Shown here: one piece after another, positions 1-11,344 of the stretch
Position numbering within the stretch: position 1 is the first letter of the stretch
Layout: each line of letters starts with the position of its first letter
NCBI GenBank assembly: GCA_036417435.1
Contig: CM070905.1
Coordinates: 64,497,092-64,561,091 of the forward strand
Source of the DNA: Inia geoffrensis
Taxonomy: Eukaryota; Chordata; Mammalia; Artiodactyla; Iniidae
Direction of reading: 5' to 3'
Length of the DNA: 64,000 nucleotides
Program-made: the position numbers and the translations under genes
The notes under the pieces: generated by a model
Seen by the model: the letters and a program-made list of their open reading frames with translations, nothing else
Database searches by the model: none
What the model was told of the DNA's origin: nothing

Positions 1-509
1 GTCTCTCCCCTTCCCGGTTATTCTCAAACAACCTGCCTTTCATCCCATGCTTGCCCCCTCTTTCATAAGCCTGGGCATCACTGCTTATAGACATACACAG
101 TCATTTCCCTCAATAATGCCTGTGCCACCCGGGAAGTTGACCTGAAGGATTCCAGCACTGGGTAAACACTGTGTCCCAAACTGTCCATAGCCGGAACCTT
201 GGAAAAACACTGCTCTTCTCTTATCTACACAATCAGTTCTATTCCCCATAATTTACCATGTTGGAATCAGAGCTGCATCGTGCTCCAGGAGATTGTGGGA
301 CTTTACTTCTGCTACCAGTTACAGTGTAGAGACAGAGAGAGACTAATGGAACTCCTAGAATACAGCTTCCCCAGGCTTCTAAAATAGGCCAACCACCTTG
401 ACTTAAGACCTCAAACCAGTTACTTGACTCTTTGATCCTCAGTTTTGCCTCAGTTCCCTAGTTATTTCTTTGACGTGTGTGGTCACCTTACATGAAAAAG
501 TTATGAACA
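1..509. other. Unassigned non-coding sequence
   Basis: I recognise no gene, repeat or RNA here. Short open frames such as the 62-codon one at 199-387 have no recognisable content. It looks like single-copy intergenic or intronic DNA. Confidence 0.5.
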
Positions 510-698
510 GGGCTTCCCTGGTGGCGCAGTGGTTGAGAGTCTGCCTGCCGATGCAGGGGACATGGGTTCGTGCCCCGGTTCAGGAAGATCCCACATGGCG
601 CGGAGCGGCTGGGCCCGTGATCCATGGGCGCTGAGCCTGCGCATCCGGAGCCTGTGCTCCGCAATGGGAGAGGACCACGTACCGCAAAAAAAAAAAAA
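510..698 (+). mobile_element. CHR SINE, short type, internally deleted
   Basis: The tRNA-Glu-like head (TTCCCTGGTGGCGCAGTGG, A box) is followed by a B-box-like GGTTCGTGCC, the CHR body and an A-run ending at 698. Flanking TGAACA at 504-509 and 703-708 is a short, imperfect TSD. Compared with the other seven short copies it lacks about 16 bases near its 3' end. In those copies this segment lies between two GAGAGGCC direct repeats, so slippage deletion is likely. Confidence 0.93.
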
Positions 699-886
699 GT
701 GCTGAACAAGTATGGATAGGAGCTCAGATCTTTAAATAATCATGTCTTTTCCCACTGATGACTAAACAACAAGGTATGTGAGACTGACTTTAGGACATAA
801 ACCTCAAAAGGTCAATGTCTCAAATGTAGGTTTTCTTCACAGAGGAGATTCTCTCAGCACAGTTTTAAGCCCTGGAACTACAGCAG

Positions 887-904
887 AAAAAAAAAAAAAA
901 AAAA
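887..904. repeat. A homopolymer run
   Basis: Eighteen consecutive A residues lie directly before an L2 relic. No SINE or L1 body precedes the run, so its origin is unclear. Confidence 0.85.
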
Positions 905-914
905 CCAAGGATGT

Positions 915-1620
915 CCAGGTCACTAATAAGCTTACATTCTAACCAACAGTAGCCAAATAAGAAAACAAATGGCAAATCCGTCACTTAACTCCAGATAGTA
1001 GGAAATGCCATGAAGAAAACAAAACAGGGAAATGTGATTGGAGTGACACAGATGCAAGATGAACTTAGCTAGGGTAATTAGAAATGGAAGCGTCAAAACA
1101 ATGACAGTTAGGCAAAGACATACTTTTGAGGAGGTGGCTTTGGAAAATGTGAGGAAGGAGCCTCTGCAGCAGGGAAAACATCAAATGCAAAGACTCTCCA
1201 ATGGGAGGAGGCTCAGAATACAGTCACTGTGGTTGTGGCATAGTGGAAAGGGTAGCGCACAGGAGATGAGATCGCAGAAGGAGGAAGGCCACATGCTGCA
1301 GAGGCACGGAAAAAGGGTGGAGAGGGGTGAGACAGTGTGAACTGTATCCTAATCGCAATGAAGCCACCAGAGCATCTGAACCAGGGAATCAGTATGATGT
1401 GATTTAAGTTTAAAAAGATCACTGTTGCTGCTAAGGGGAGAATAGGGGGAAAGAGGGTGATCAAGGAAACCAGTTAGACGACAGAACGGCTGGTTACTAA
1501 GAATAAAGTTGTTGAGATGGAGATGGTAAACAGTAATCAGATCCAAAATACTGGAGATAAAGCCAGTAAATGCATCCTGAAGGAGTACATGGGGGATAAT
1601 TTGAGGAATGAATGATACTT
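915..1620 (-). mobile_element. L2 LINE fragment, antisense
   Basis: Read on the minus strand this is the 3' part of an L2 (CR1-clade) LINE. Recognisable pieces in plus-strand order are GAAGAAAACAAAACAGGG, GAGGAGGTGGCTTTGGAAAAT, CAGTATGATGTGATTTAAG and AAAAAGATCACTGTTGCTGC, all in family order. It is heavily mutated and has no open frame of significance. Frames at 1059-1340 (+) and 1213-1633 (-) fall inside it and are incidental. Confidence 0.75.
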
Positions 1621-2023
1621 GCCTGGAGTACACACATGAAAAATAGTTCTGATACTTAACTTAGCATGACTGAGACTACACCTATGTTAAACTAGTGTCA
1701 TATATTTGGAGAAATATTTAACCACAATGATCTTTAAGATATAATTAACTTGAAGGCTTCAGAATGCTATTCTAACCACTGAACACCACTGGCATAGTTC
1801 CAGGGGAAGTCTTTTCCTTGCCTTTTGAAATGCTCAACACTTTAGTTTATAGGCTCTATAATGCAATCTATTACAATATGATGCTGAAAATTATTTATTT
1901 CTACAGAGATGTTTAAAAAATTATACAGCAAAAGAAGCAATCACCCTTTCATGATAATATTTATAAATGTTTCTTCTCTCTTAGGGTTATATTTTTATTT
2001 TTGCTTTATTTATTTGTTTGTTT
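1621..2023. other. Unassigned AT-rich sequence
   Basis: No gene or confidently named repeat is seen between two L2 fragments. It may include degraded L2. Confidence 0.4.
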
Positions 2024-2200
2024 ATTCATTCACTCGTTAAACAAATGTTTATTGAGCACCTTCAGTGTGGCAGGGAAGGTACTAGTACCTAAGGATAAAA
2101 ATGAAGTGGGCACACAGGGATAAAAGACATTGTCCCTACATCAAGAAGCTTATGATTTGGTGGAGGAAAGATACACAACATACACACTCAGGCATGCAGA
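2024..2200 (-). mobile_element. L2 LINE 3' end, antisense
   Basis: The signature AAACAAATGTTTATTGAGCA is the reverse complement of the L2 3' terminus. It is followed by decayed 'GGCAGGGAAGGTACTAG' and 'AAGAAGCTTATGATTTGGTG' blocks in the expected order. A (CA)n tract follows at about 2211-2226. Confidence 0.8.
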
Positions 2201-2204
2201 CAAG

Positions 2205-2226
2205 CGCACGCTCACACACACACACA
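2205..2226. repeat. (CA)n microsatellite
   Basis: A short CA dinucleotide run preceded by CGCACGCTCACA. Confidence 0.85.
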
Positions 2227-2620
2227 AATAATAATTAGGAAGGCCTAATAGCCTTTAAATTTTCCAACAACTTTCAAAAGTTGCACATCAAAAATCTTCT
2301 AGTACTAGTACATTAAAATATGGAAAAATATAAACTTTTAGGCTTTTATATCATGTAACATTTAGAAATCCATGTTAAATTGCTATTATTTACCACAGAT
2401 AGGTCAGTTAAAAATACATATGTATATCCTATTAGTGGTTTTAAAGCAAATTATTTAACTAAATCTTACTAGAAACACTTTTGGTGATTACCTTGTAGGG
2501 TCAAAATCATTCCTTACATGTTAAGCCACCTAAGAGAGAGAAAGTCTTCATAACTAAACAAATCTAAAATGCTTTGAGAAGAAAAATATATTCCTTGAGA
2601 ATCTGAAAAATACAAATGTC
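2227..2620. other. Unassigned AT-rich sequence
   Basis: Nothing recognisable as a gene or repeat is seen before the next SINE. Confidence 0.4.
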
Positions 2621-2633
2621 AAAACTGATTAGA

Positions 2634-2837
2634 GGGCTTCCCTGGTGGCACAGTGGTTGAGAGTCCACCTGCCGATGCAGGGTACACGGGTTCGTGCCCT
2701 GGTCCGGGAAGATCCCACATGCCGCGGAGCGGCTGCGCCTGTGAGCCATAGACGCTGAGCCTGCGCCTCCGGAGCCCGTGCTCCGCAGTGGGAGAGGCCA
2801 CAACAGTGAGAGGCCCGCGTACCACAAAAAACAAAAA
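2634..2837 (+). mobile_element. CHR SINE, short type
   Basis: A complete short CHR SINE, with tRNA-Glu-like head, CHR body, A-rich tail and a TSD AAACTGATTAGA at 2622-2633 and 2838-2849. The clean TSD shows L1-machinery retrotransposition and a fairly young insertion. Frames on the minus strand (2564-2875, 2619-2834) are translations of the SINE and are not genes. Confidence 0.95.
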
Positions 2838-2849
2838 AAACTGATTAGA

Positions 2850-3543
2850 TTTTTGCTGATTTTATGAACTATCAAAAATAAGCTCCTTTAATTCTAATGT
2901 AAAGAATTTGACAGAAAATCAAATGTAAATGTTAAAAGCGAAAGACATCTTTCTCTTCAGTTGACTTTAATTTTTGCATACTGCCTGCTCTAGTGCACAG
3001 TTCCTTGAACACAAAAGCCCACCAGAGAAAAATGAGGCATCAAAGTTCCTAACTTAAACATTTTTTAAAAAAATTAGAGAAACAAGAAATGGAAATTAAA
3101 GCTATTTCTTGCCCCCATGGTGAAAAAATTGAAGCAATAGGGGAGTTTTAAAGAAACAGCTTTACAAATACATCCACTATTTAGCTTCCTTCCAGTATTT
3201 CAAACATTTAAATTTTGAGTTTAAAGTGAACTAGGAGATCCAAAGTTTTTATAAGAGAAATGCTTCACCCATGAGGTAATTTAGATAGAGTGCATGTTTG
3301 CACTTACAGTCCCAATCATTCCAAAAAAACAGCATCATTTCCTAATACCATGGACACTAGTACATGTCAAAGTACATTTGGGAAAAAATTTCTCCCAGGA
3401 CCTCCTTATAGCACATGTGTAGACAAAGAAAATAAATCTGTCAGTGTGAACAAATGGCCCACAAAACTTGTTCTCAGGGGCAGCCTCTGTACTCTCACTC
3501 AGGCCCTTTGATACTCAGGGATTTCTTCACCATTGACAGCAAG
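2850..3543. other. Unassigned non-coding sequence
   Basis: No gene or recognised repeat is seen. A 73-codon frame at 3290-3511 shows no known domain. Confidence 0.45.
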
Positions 3544-3556
3544 AAGATGCAGGGAT

Positions 3557-3905
3557 CGGGACTTCCCTGGTGGCACAGTGGTTAAGAATCTGCCTGCCAA
3601 TGCAGGGGACACAGGTTCAAGCCCTGGTCTGGGAAGATCTCACATGCTGTGAATCAACTAAGCCTGTGCGCCACAACTACTAAGCCTATGCTCTGGAGCC
3701 TGTGAGCCACAACTACTTAGCCCTCGTGCCACAACTACTGAAGCCTGTGCGCCTAGAGCCCGTGGTCTGCAACGAGAAGCCACCGCAATGAGAAGCCTGT
3801 GCACCTCAACAAAGAGTAGCCCCCGCTCGCCGCAACTAGAGGAAGCCCGCGCGCAGCAATGCCAACCCAATGTGGCCAAAAATAAATAAATAATTTTTTT
3901 AAAAA
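3557..3905 (+). mobile_element. CHR SINE, long type
   Basis: The head GACTTCCCTGGTGGCACAGT is tRNA-derived. The body differs from the short type: it contains several repeats of CACAACTACT followed by AGCC-type units, and ends in a CCAAAAATAAATAAATAA tail. The TSD AAGATGCAGGGAT occurs at 3544-3556 and 3906-3918. It is about 350 bases long, against about 200 for the short type. Minus-strand frames at 3658-4025 are SINE antisense. Confidence 0.93.
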
Positions 3906-3918
3906 AAGATGCAGGGAT

Positions 3919-5484
3919 TGGCAGAACAGCGCAGGTGCTGACTGAGTGCACATCCTCAGACAGGCATCTTCCCATGCACGTTTCACCTGGCTCTGCTGCC
4001 CAGGTCTCTCGTCCCCACTTTCCATGACAGCCTGGTCTTTAATTCTCCCCTGAGGGCACTATTTGTTGATAAAGTCCTGACAAATGCCTGTCTGAAACAC
4101 CGTAAAGCCTTGAAGGCTCAACTAATTTCACTTAAAATAGAAACAATACCTGGATTTCACTCAAATACACTTGGATGTGTGTGTCAGCATAGAAGCTATC
4201 AAAAAGCTTGTGGGACTCTTTCAGTAGCATTTCACTAGATCCTACTCAGTCAGATGCTCAACTTAAGAGTTGGCTCTTGAATGTTGAAAAATGCACCCCT
4301 TTCTTAATTCACTCCTAAGCCTTGAGAACACTTATTTCTCCCTGATTTTCTCAAGTTTTTATTTCTTAAAGACTCTGCAAATATCCTAATAATGTCAACA
4401 TATAGCACAGTGCTTTGGAGTTTCCTTCTTTGCAGTACATATTAGTGGGGTACAAGAGGACACACACACAGAGATTTGTCATTTTGGTGGTAATAGATTC
4501 TCATAGTCTCCAATATTATGTCACTCTTTCAGTAAGTTTACTTTTCCTTTAGATTAAAGATGGATTAAAGCAGTTGTAACTCAAATGCTATCTATCTACT
4601 GGGTGAAGAGGTCTAGTATTTCTCAGAGAGAGTTTATAGAAGTGAAGAAGAAAGTTTTTCACTTCCCTTTAACCTTTGCCACGCTTTTATTCTTTCTAAC
4701 CCTCCCTCTCTAACATCTGAAACATGATCTTTGAGCCACAGGATATGAAGAAAAGAGCATAGAACATTTTTGATGAGACCAGATTGTTTTGCTAGACACT
4801 ACTGAGAAAAGAACAGAAAGAGCACAATTAATAAAACCACTTGTACATGAAAGAATTATGATACATCATGCAGGTCATTAAACAGGACAAATTCCCTTTG
4901 CTATGTCTTCAGGTTGGTTTGGGCAAACTCCTACATCAACACAGAGGGATGTGCCACTGTGCCACAGGATCTCTATAAACTCTTCCCAGCTCCATGATTT
5001 TCTTGCTGAGAGAGATAAAAATGCAAACGCATAGAGATAGCAGTATGTATTTGGAGAGAATAAAATTGCCTAATTTCTAAAAAAGTGTCCAATGCAGTAT
5101 GTTTCTGAGTAGAATGCTCACTTTTAGTCTCCAACACAATTTTGTGCATTGAGTAATTCTATATATATATATTTTTTTTTTTTTTTACATACTAGGGAAT
5201 AAAGAGGCAGGTTCTACCCAATTCCAAACTAAACTCCCTGGTTGTAAAGTGAACACTCAAGTGGCCCATGAATCTTTCTGAACATTAGGAAAACATTTCA
5301 CAAAATTTAAAGTGAATTCAAATGAAGAGAATAAGATATATGGCTTATAAAGTCCTTGAGAATCTTTACCTTGTTTTTATTAAAGAATCATTTGTTTGGT
5401 ATGTACTCCATGAAAGACAATGTGGTAAGCAGTAATGATATAAAATAAAGAAATAGGTTACTAGAAAAATGAATTTTGGGGATT
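3919..5484. other. Unassigned sequence with an (AT)n/T-run
   Basis: About 1.5 kb without a recognised gene or repeat, apart from an (AT)n run that passes into a T-run at 5158-5186. It may contain conserved or single-copy DNA. Confidence 0.4.
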
Positions 5485-5700
5485 ACTTAACATGTATAGA
5501 GCACTTTTGAGTGGCAGGCACTTTATACATATCATCTCATTTAGTAAACACAGCAATCCTATAAGCTGGTTTTATAGGACACAGAGGAAAGAACATGTAT
5601 GAGAGATCTCTGTCTCACAGGAGTCTGTACGTCTAGTAGGTGGTAAAGTTGAAATTTGATTCTGGGTCTATATGACCCAAAGCTATTGAAAGCTCTATTA
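5485..5700 (-). mobile_element. MIR SINE, antisense
   Basis: The plus strand reads as the reverse complement of MIR: ATGTATAGAGCACTT, GGCAGGCACTTTATACAT, ATCTCATTTAGTAAACAC, then GTAGGTGGTAAAGTTGAAAT. Order and spacing fit the family. The copy is ancient and diverged. Confidence 0.8.
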
Positions 5701-8700
5701 TATAATTCAGCTAAATCATTTGCAATGATGATGTAAATGGCTAGAAATTATCAGAATATTCATTGATTATTTGCTCCATTATTACATTTAGGCTCACAGG
5801 AATGGGTATGGTCAAATATACTTAGAATCATGGAATTAGGAGGGAATTTCATATACTGAGGTAAGATTAAGTTCAGCTGAAATAGGAGAAAATTTCCTAG
5901 TAATAGTAGAAATTTATTTCTCTCAAGTAAAGAAAATCTGCAAAAAGTCTAGCATTAGTGTAGATGCTGCATGAGGTTCTCAGAGACATGGACTCCTTCC
6001 ATACTACTAATTTGCCATCCTTAGACATATCCTTCTTCGAGATTCAGTATTGCTGCCAGAGTTCTAGACATCCCATCTATATTCCAGGAAGCAGTATGAA
6101 AGCAGAAAGGAATAAAGAAAAGTTCAGCCTCTCCCTTTAAAGACTTCCTTGAATTTACTCCTAAAACTACTGCTCACTGGCCAAAATCAAATCCTATGAC
6201 TACACTTTGCTGCAAATATTCCGGAAGAAGAAGAGAATGGATATGAGGAGGGAATAAAAAGTGCCACGTTTAAGAAATAAAATAAGAAACAAGTCTTCTT
6301 TCTCCTCCTGGTATCCAAGTTTGTACCAAAGCTAAGCATCTCATCGTCTAAAGATTTAGCTTTACATGTTTTAAGTACTGCTTTTCATCTGGGGAAGGGA
6401 AGCAGAAAAAATACAATGGTCTCTCACCTCCTCCCTCCCTGGTGTCCTCAGTCTGCCTCAGACAGGCTACCATGTTAGGATGTGTGGGAATGGGCTGACA
6501 TTCAGTCCCTACATGGATTGCCAGGCCAGGGACACGGCAAGGCTATGTCCACTTAGAAAGGTGCCTTTTTTCAAACTCTCACCAGGGCCCTGCATAAGCC
6601 AGCTGCAGCCTTGGCCTTAGAAGCTATTTGTCATCATCAAGGTGGCACTGGCCTTTCTGCTCCCACGTCAGATCTGGCTTAACAGATTTAGAGGAGTCTC
6701 TGAATTATTTCTAAGCTGTACCCTTATCAATAAAATCATAAATAAAAATTTGTCAGCACTGTAGACATATACAGTGGCTTTTTTTGTAAGTTATATTCAT
6801 GTTCTAATGAACTAATCTATTATGTATAATGTAAAACACAATGTATAATATCAAAATATCAATATAGTAATAATAAAATGTCAAACACCAATTAAGAAAC
6901 AAACAGTAGGTGGTAGTTCTAATCTCTTATTACTGAATACCAGTGGAAACTCCTGTCCAATCCTTGGGAAAGGCACCCCATTTTCGAGACTACTTTTCTA
7001 GAATACAAATCTTGGTTCTAAAAATTTCTCCTTTACCATATACCCACCCTGCTCTGGACTTTTGTTCCCCTTATGACGGCATTCCTCCCAGCTGAATTAT
7101 CTCCACTGAATGCACCCAGACAGCTGCAGCTCTCCATGGAAGCTTTCTAGCAGAATTTCAAAAGGAAGGGCTGTTTCTTAAAGCATTACAACGTATTTTA
7201 AACATACAAAAAGAGTTTTTAAATGCACGCTGATTTTCTCACACTGACCTAAATCCTTCCCAATGCAGTTTAAGGCTTCTGTATCCTGGTCTTTCAGTAG
7301 TGGGAGTGGAAAACAGCTGCTACCGTTCTGTGTGTGTAATTTCTTCAAATAACATGAATGTCACTATTACATGAAATGGCCACTTGTCTAATTTTAAGGC
7401 ATTTATTAATTTGCTCTTGGTGTCCTAGTGCATTTTTCTTATCAAAGTGATAGAGTCACTAGGATGCAAATGCTGAGGATATGTAACCATTTACGGAAAT
7501 GTATGCTCCTCAATTGTTTTAGCAACTCAAGATGAAGCCTGAGATTTTAGCCCAAGCACCCAGCAGATTTTGTAAAGCTGCCACTGAGGCAGGCACATTG
7601 GTTTACTCAACTCCACTCCAATCATAAAGACACAGGCATGCTAGAGATTCCAGGGAACTAGGTGAGATTCAACAATGTGAGCTGTCGTTTGACTAGTCCT
7701 ACATTATTTAGATCATCCTTGTAATTCTCGGGAGCCTGTATTTACCAGAAGAGTCTTTGGACAGTGGAAATGACCCCTGCACGATTAGTGAGCTCAGTCC
7801 TCCTTCCCTTTGAGATGGATCCAAAGCAAGATTGCTGATTTTTCCTACCTCAATCATGTTAGGGGTGCTCTCGATGGGACCAGAAAAGCTCTCTGTCACT
7901 AGGTTTGACATATTTAGTTGCACGTACAATGTTAAAATTGCTTAGACAAATCTGTATGGATGTAGGCAAAATTCAGAAAGATTAAACTTCTGAAAAGTAT
8001 AATTCACCACACTTTTCTTTAAGGACTGGACCAAATGTCCTGCCAAATAAATTATGCATTGTTTTTCTCTCCATGTGGTTTTAAAAAAAAAAACCAAAAA
8101 CATGAACTTGACTGATGTCAGCATCCCATAGCCTCAAAAATGAAACTCCAGTAACTGTTTTTAGAGATTTACTGAACTGCAGTGGAGGGGCTGGGGGGAA
8201 CTAGTAGGTTGAGGTAAAAGACCTAGAGAAAAGCGTTATTCCCCAGGACAAAAGGGAAATATTTTGATGGGTCCTTCCAATGGTGAAAAGCACTACCTTG
8301 TTCCCTTGACATGCCCCTGGGAATTTATAGGATGTAAGGAAGAAAACCATGCATGTTAAACCGAGGAAGTCAGACACCAGGCCCTCAGCTCCCAGCCTGG
8401 GCCAAGCCCCTCATGCCCACACTTGATATGGAAGCAGTAAAGCCAGACCACTGGGCCTGGACAATGAGCAACCAGACGTCATTAATGTGGGAGGAAAGCA
8501 GGGGCCCATCTCAAGTGCTCTGGAATGACTCTTGAAAGAATAGATGTTACAAAATAAGGCAGAAATTGAATTGCTTTCCAACCTGCTCAGTGGGTCTTGG
8601 GCAGATATCATTTGATTTAAAAAAAAAAATTCAAATATAGCAATTCATATACCCACAAGGTAGGGTAAAAATTATACTACACCAATAATATCTCATAACA

Positions 8701-8919
8701 TAAAAAAATATCTTATTTATTTACAGTCTGCCTCATCTGAAGTTCAATAGAAAGAAAATGATTGTTACTTTAGTAAGGACTGCCTCTTTTTCCAACCCTC
8801 AACTTATAATAGGAAGTATTTGTGAATTCAACAAAGGTAATTATTATGATTTTTGTTAATCGTAGCTAAGGCTGTCATCTCATATATAGCCTGTTGGTTT
8901 TCCATAAACTAAACTTATA
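5701..8919. other. Repeat-poor unassigned block
   Basis: About 3.2 kb in which I recognise no named repeat, gene or RNA. Small frames (7708-7929 minus, 8353-8535 plus) carry no recognisable motif. With most of the neighbourhood made of decayed elements, this is a candidate for single-copy sequence, possibly conserved non-coding. Confidence 0.4.
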
Positions 8920-8972
8920 CATATATATGCATATATATATATATATATATATACCCACACACATATATATAT
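8920..8972. repeat. (TA)n / (CA) compound microsatellite
   Basis: A TA dinucleotide tract with a short CACACACA interruption near 8955-8962. It is self-complementary. Confidence 0.85.
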
Positions 8973-9039
8973 GATAGAAGGTATTGACCACCAGAAAATA
9001 ATTTAAATAATTAGGCATATTTTTGTTTTTTAATTATGG

Positions 9040-9759
9040 AATATTTTAGGCATATTAAAAAGCATGGCAAATAAGATGAGAAACATTCATACACTCATTG
9101 TAGAGTTGAAATTCTCTAATTCCCACACCCAGATGTCATCAAATTTTTGATTTTGGCATTGAGATTTCTATTGATATTTTTAATAGCTGCACCACACAAT
9201 TATGTATCAGAAACAATAGAAAGAGCTGTTTTACATGTTTTAAAAATTTATATAAATGATCTTATAATACATACATATACTGTTTCTGAAACTTGGTTTT
9301 TGCTTAAATATATATTTTTGAAAATTAGACATGCTAATATAAATAACTCTAGTCCATTCACCTGCTATATGCTATTCCATCCATTCAATACACATTATTT
9401 ATCCATTACCTGATTGATGGAAATATATGCTGATTCTAAATTTTCACTGGAGAGATTTTGAAAAGAAAACAAGGACAGCAGTTCTCTTAAGACAGCAGTT
9501 CTCTTAAGCACTTCTTGTATTTGTTTTTTTTTTGTCCATATGTGTCATAATTTCTCTAAACTAGACCTAGAAATAAAATAGCTGATCCTAAGAGTATAAA
9601 TATATTAGACATTGTAAAATTGCTCCCCAAAGAAGATGTATGAATTTATCACCTATTACCAACATTGTATGACACTTCCCATTTTCCACATTCATAACAC
9701 ATGATATTGTCAGACTTTTAAATGTTTGCCATCTTGGTGGAATGTAACGCATTTCACCA
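9040..9759 (-). mobile_element. Old L1 3' part, antisense (left half)
   Basis: The plus strand resembles the reverse complement of an old mammalian L1 ORF2 3' end. TATGCTATTCCATCCATTCA, TTATTTATCCATTACCTG and CAAAATTGCTCCCC-like blocks (9615 region) match in order. The element continues at 10253 beyond an inserted MLT1 LTR. Confidence 0.65.
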
Positions 9760-9764
9760 GGGCT

Positions 9765-10247
9765 TGTATTCATTTTCTATTACTGCTATAACACATTATC
9801 ATAAATGTAGTGGCTTAATAACAACACAAGTTTATTATCTTCCAGTTCTGGAGGTCAGACGTCCAAAATGGGTCTCGAATCAAGGGGTAAGCAGGGCTGC
9901 ATTCCTTCAAGGGGTTCTGCAGGAGAATCTATTTCTTTGCTTTTTTTTAGCTTCTACAGGCTGCCTCATTCCTTCACTTGTGGTCACTTCCTCCATCTTC
10001 AAAGCCAGAAATGTGACAAGTTCAGCTTTCTCTCTGACTCTGACTCTTCTGCCATCCTCTTCCACTTATAAGGATCCCTGTGATTACCTAGGGCCCATCC
10101 CAGTAAACCAGGATAATCTCCCCATCTCAAGGTCAGTTGATTAGCAAACTTAATTGCATCTTCAACCTTAATTCCTCTTTGTATTGTACACTAATATATT
10201 CACAGTTTCTGGGGACATCTTTGGGGGCCGTTATTTTGCTTAACACA
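9765..10247 (-). mobile_element. MLT1 LTR (MaLR/ERVL), antisense, nested in old L1
   Basis: The reverse complement of the MLT1 consensus is clear: TAACACATTATCATAAATG, AGTGGCTTAATAACAACACA, CAGTTCTGGAGGTCAGACGT, GGATAATCTCCCCATCTCAA, then TTCACAGTTTCTGGGGACAT. The LTR starts TGTATT and ends AACACA, with a 5-bp TSD GGGCT/GGGTT (9760-9764, 10248-10252, one mismatch). The 140-codon frame at 9722-10144 is only a stop-free stretch in this LTR. Confidence 0.9.
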
Positions 10248-10252
10248 GGGTT

Positions 10253-11080
10253 TAATTTTGTAATACCTTGACTACCATTGACATTATTTTTACATGTTTA
10301 TTGACTACTTGGGTTTCATCTCTGTGAATTTCCAATTTTTTCCACTGAGTGCTTCTTTTTCCATAAGATTTGCCAAAACTCTGTATTTTCAGGTTTCTAG
10401 TAATTTGTAAATAACATGTATTTCAAATAAAATCTCTAAGCCTCTGACTTCTCTATTTCCTTTCCTTTGGTGTAATTCAGAAGTGCTGTTTTCAATGCTG
10501 TTGTTGCTTTAATACAGCCAAATTTATCACCTTCTGGTTTATAGTTTTGGTGACTCACGAAATTTTTCTCTACCTTGAAGTTATCTTTTCTGTATATTAT
10601 TTCCCAATTGTTTTAAGCTGTTATATAGGATGCAAATACTTTTGTGTAGTAAGTTGATTTATAGGAATTTGTTGCTCTCCCTTATTAGTTCTAATAGTTT
10701 TTATGTAAATTCTTTTGAATTTTCAAGGTAGATGGTTTTATTATCTTCAAATAAAGAGAGCTTTTGTTTCTTCCTTTCCAATTCCTGTACATTTTATTTC
10801 TTTTATTTTTCTTATGGTGCTGGCTGGAACTTCAAATACAATATTGAACAAAATTAATAATAGCAGGCACTTAAAATTGCTTCTTTACTTTGAAGAAATT
10901 ATTTCTAAAATTGTATTATTAAGTATAACTCCTGTGAGTTTTTGTTAGACATCTTTTACAAAGTAGATTTCTTCAATTCTACTTTAATAAGTTTTATAAT
11001 AGTTGTTGAATTTTGTTAAATAATTTTTCTATCCATTGATTGACTAGTTTCTAATGTAAAGCAACTTTAAAGGTAAATGT
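10253..11080 (-). mobile_element. Old L1 ORF2 region, antisense (right half)
   Basis: Continues the antisense L1 interrupted at 9760. GGTGCTGGCTGGAACTTCAA followed by TACAATATTGAACAAAATTA, and GTTGAATTTTGTTAAATAA, are reverse complements of well-known L1 reverse-transcriptase-region segments. It is heavily decayed. Confidence 0.75.
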
Positions 11081-11344
11081 AGATTATTTTTTCAATGTAT
11101 CAGCATAATTATATTTTAGCTTACATGGATTATACTTTTAAGCACCAAACAGTAAAAATGCATATACAAATATAGTTACTGAATAAAATCTTTCTAAAAC
11201 ATATTTGATATTTCTGTCTTCTAAAATAATATATGCTAAAAGTTATGACAGCGCCCCTTAATCATTCGGGATAATCAAATAATACTTAATAAGCTATGCT
11301 AGATAGTGCCAATATTTTAAAATCGTCTTTCTTCCCCTTTCCCC

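Noticed and set aside
510..580. tRNA gene candidate (A and B boxes at the heads of CHR sequences)
   Set aside because: The tRNA-Glu-like part is the SINE head. It is followed by a SINE body and A-tail and does not keep a full cloverleaf.
2564..2875. Minus-strand open frames of 60-150 codons sharing a Gly/Ser/Arg-rich protein (also at 24079-24425, 33130-33570, 46012-46212, 46816-47117, 47597-47882, 62422-62886)
   Set aside because: All are the antisense strand of CHR SINEs, so the similar proteins only reflect repeat copies.
3559..3900. Possible CRISPR-like or satellite array of CACAACTACT units
   Set aside because: The units are the internal repeats of the long CHR SINE. Spacing is irregular and the organism is a mammal.
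9722..10144. 140-codon plus-strand open frame
   Set aside because: It lies in an antisense MLT1 LTR, shows no protein motif and spans the LTR boundary.
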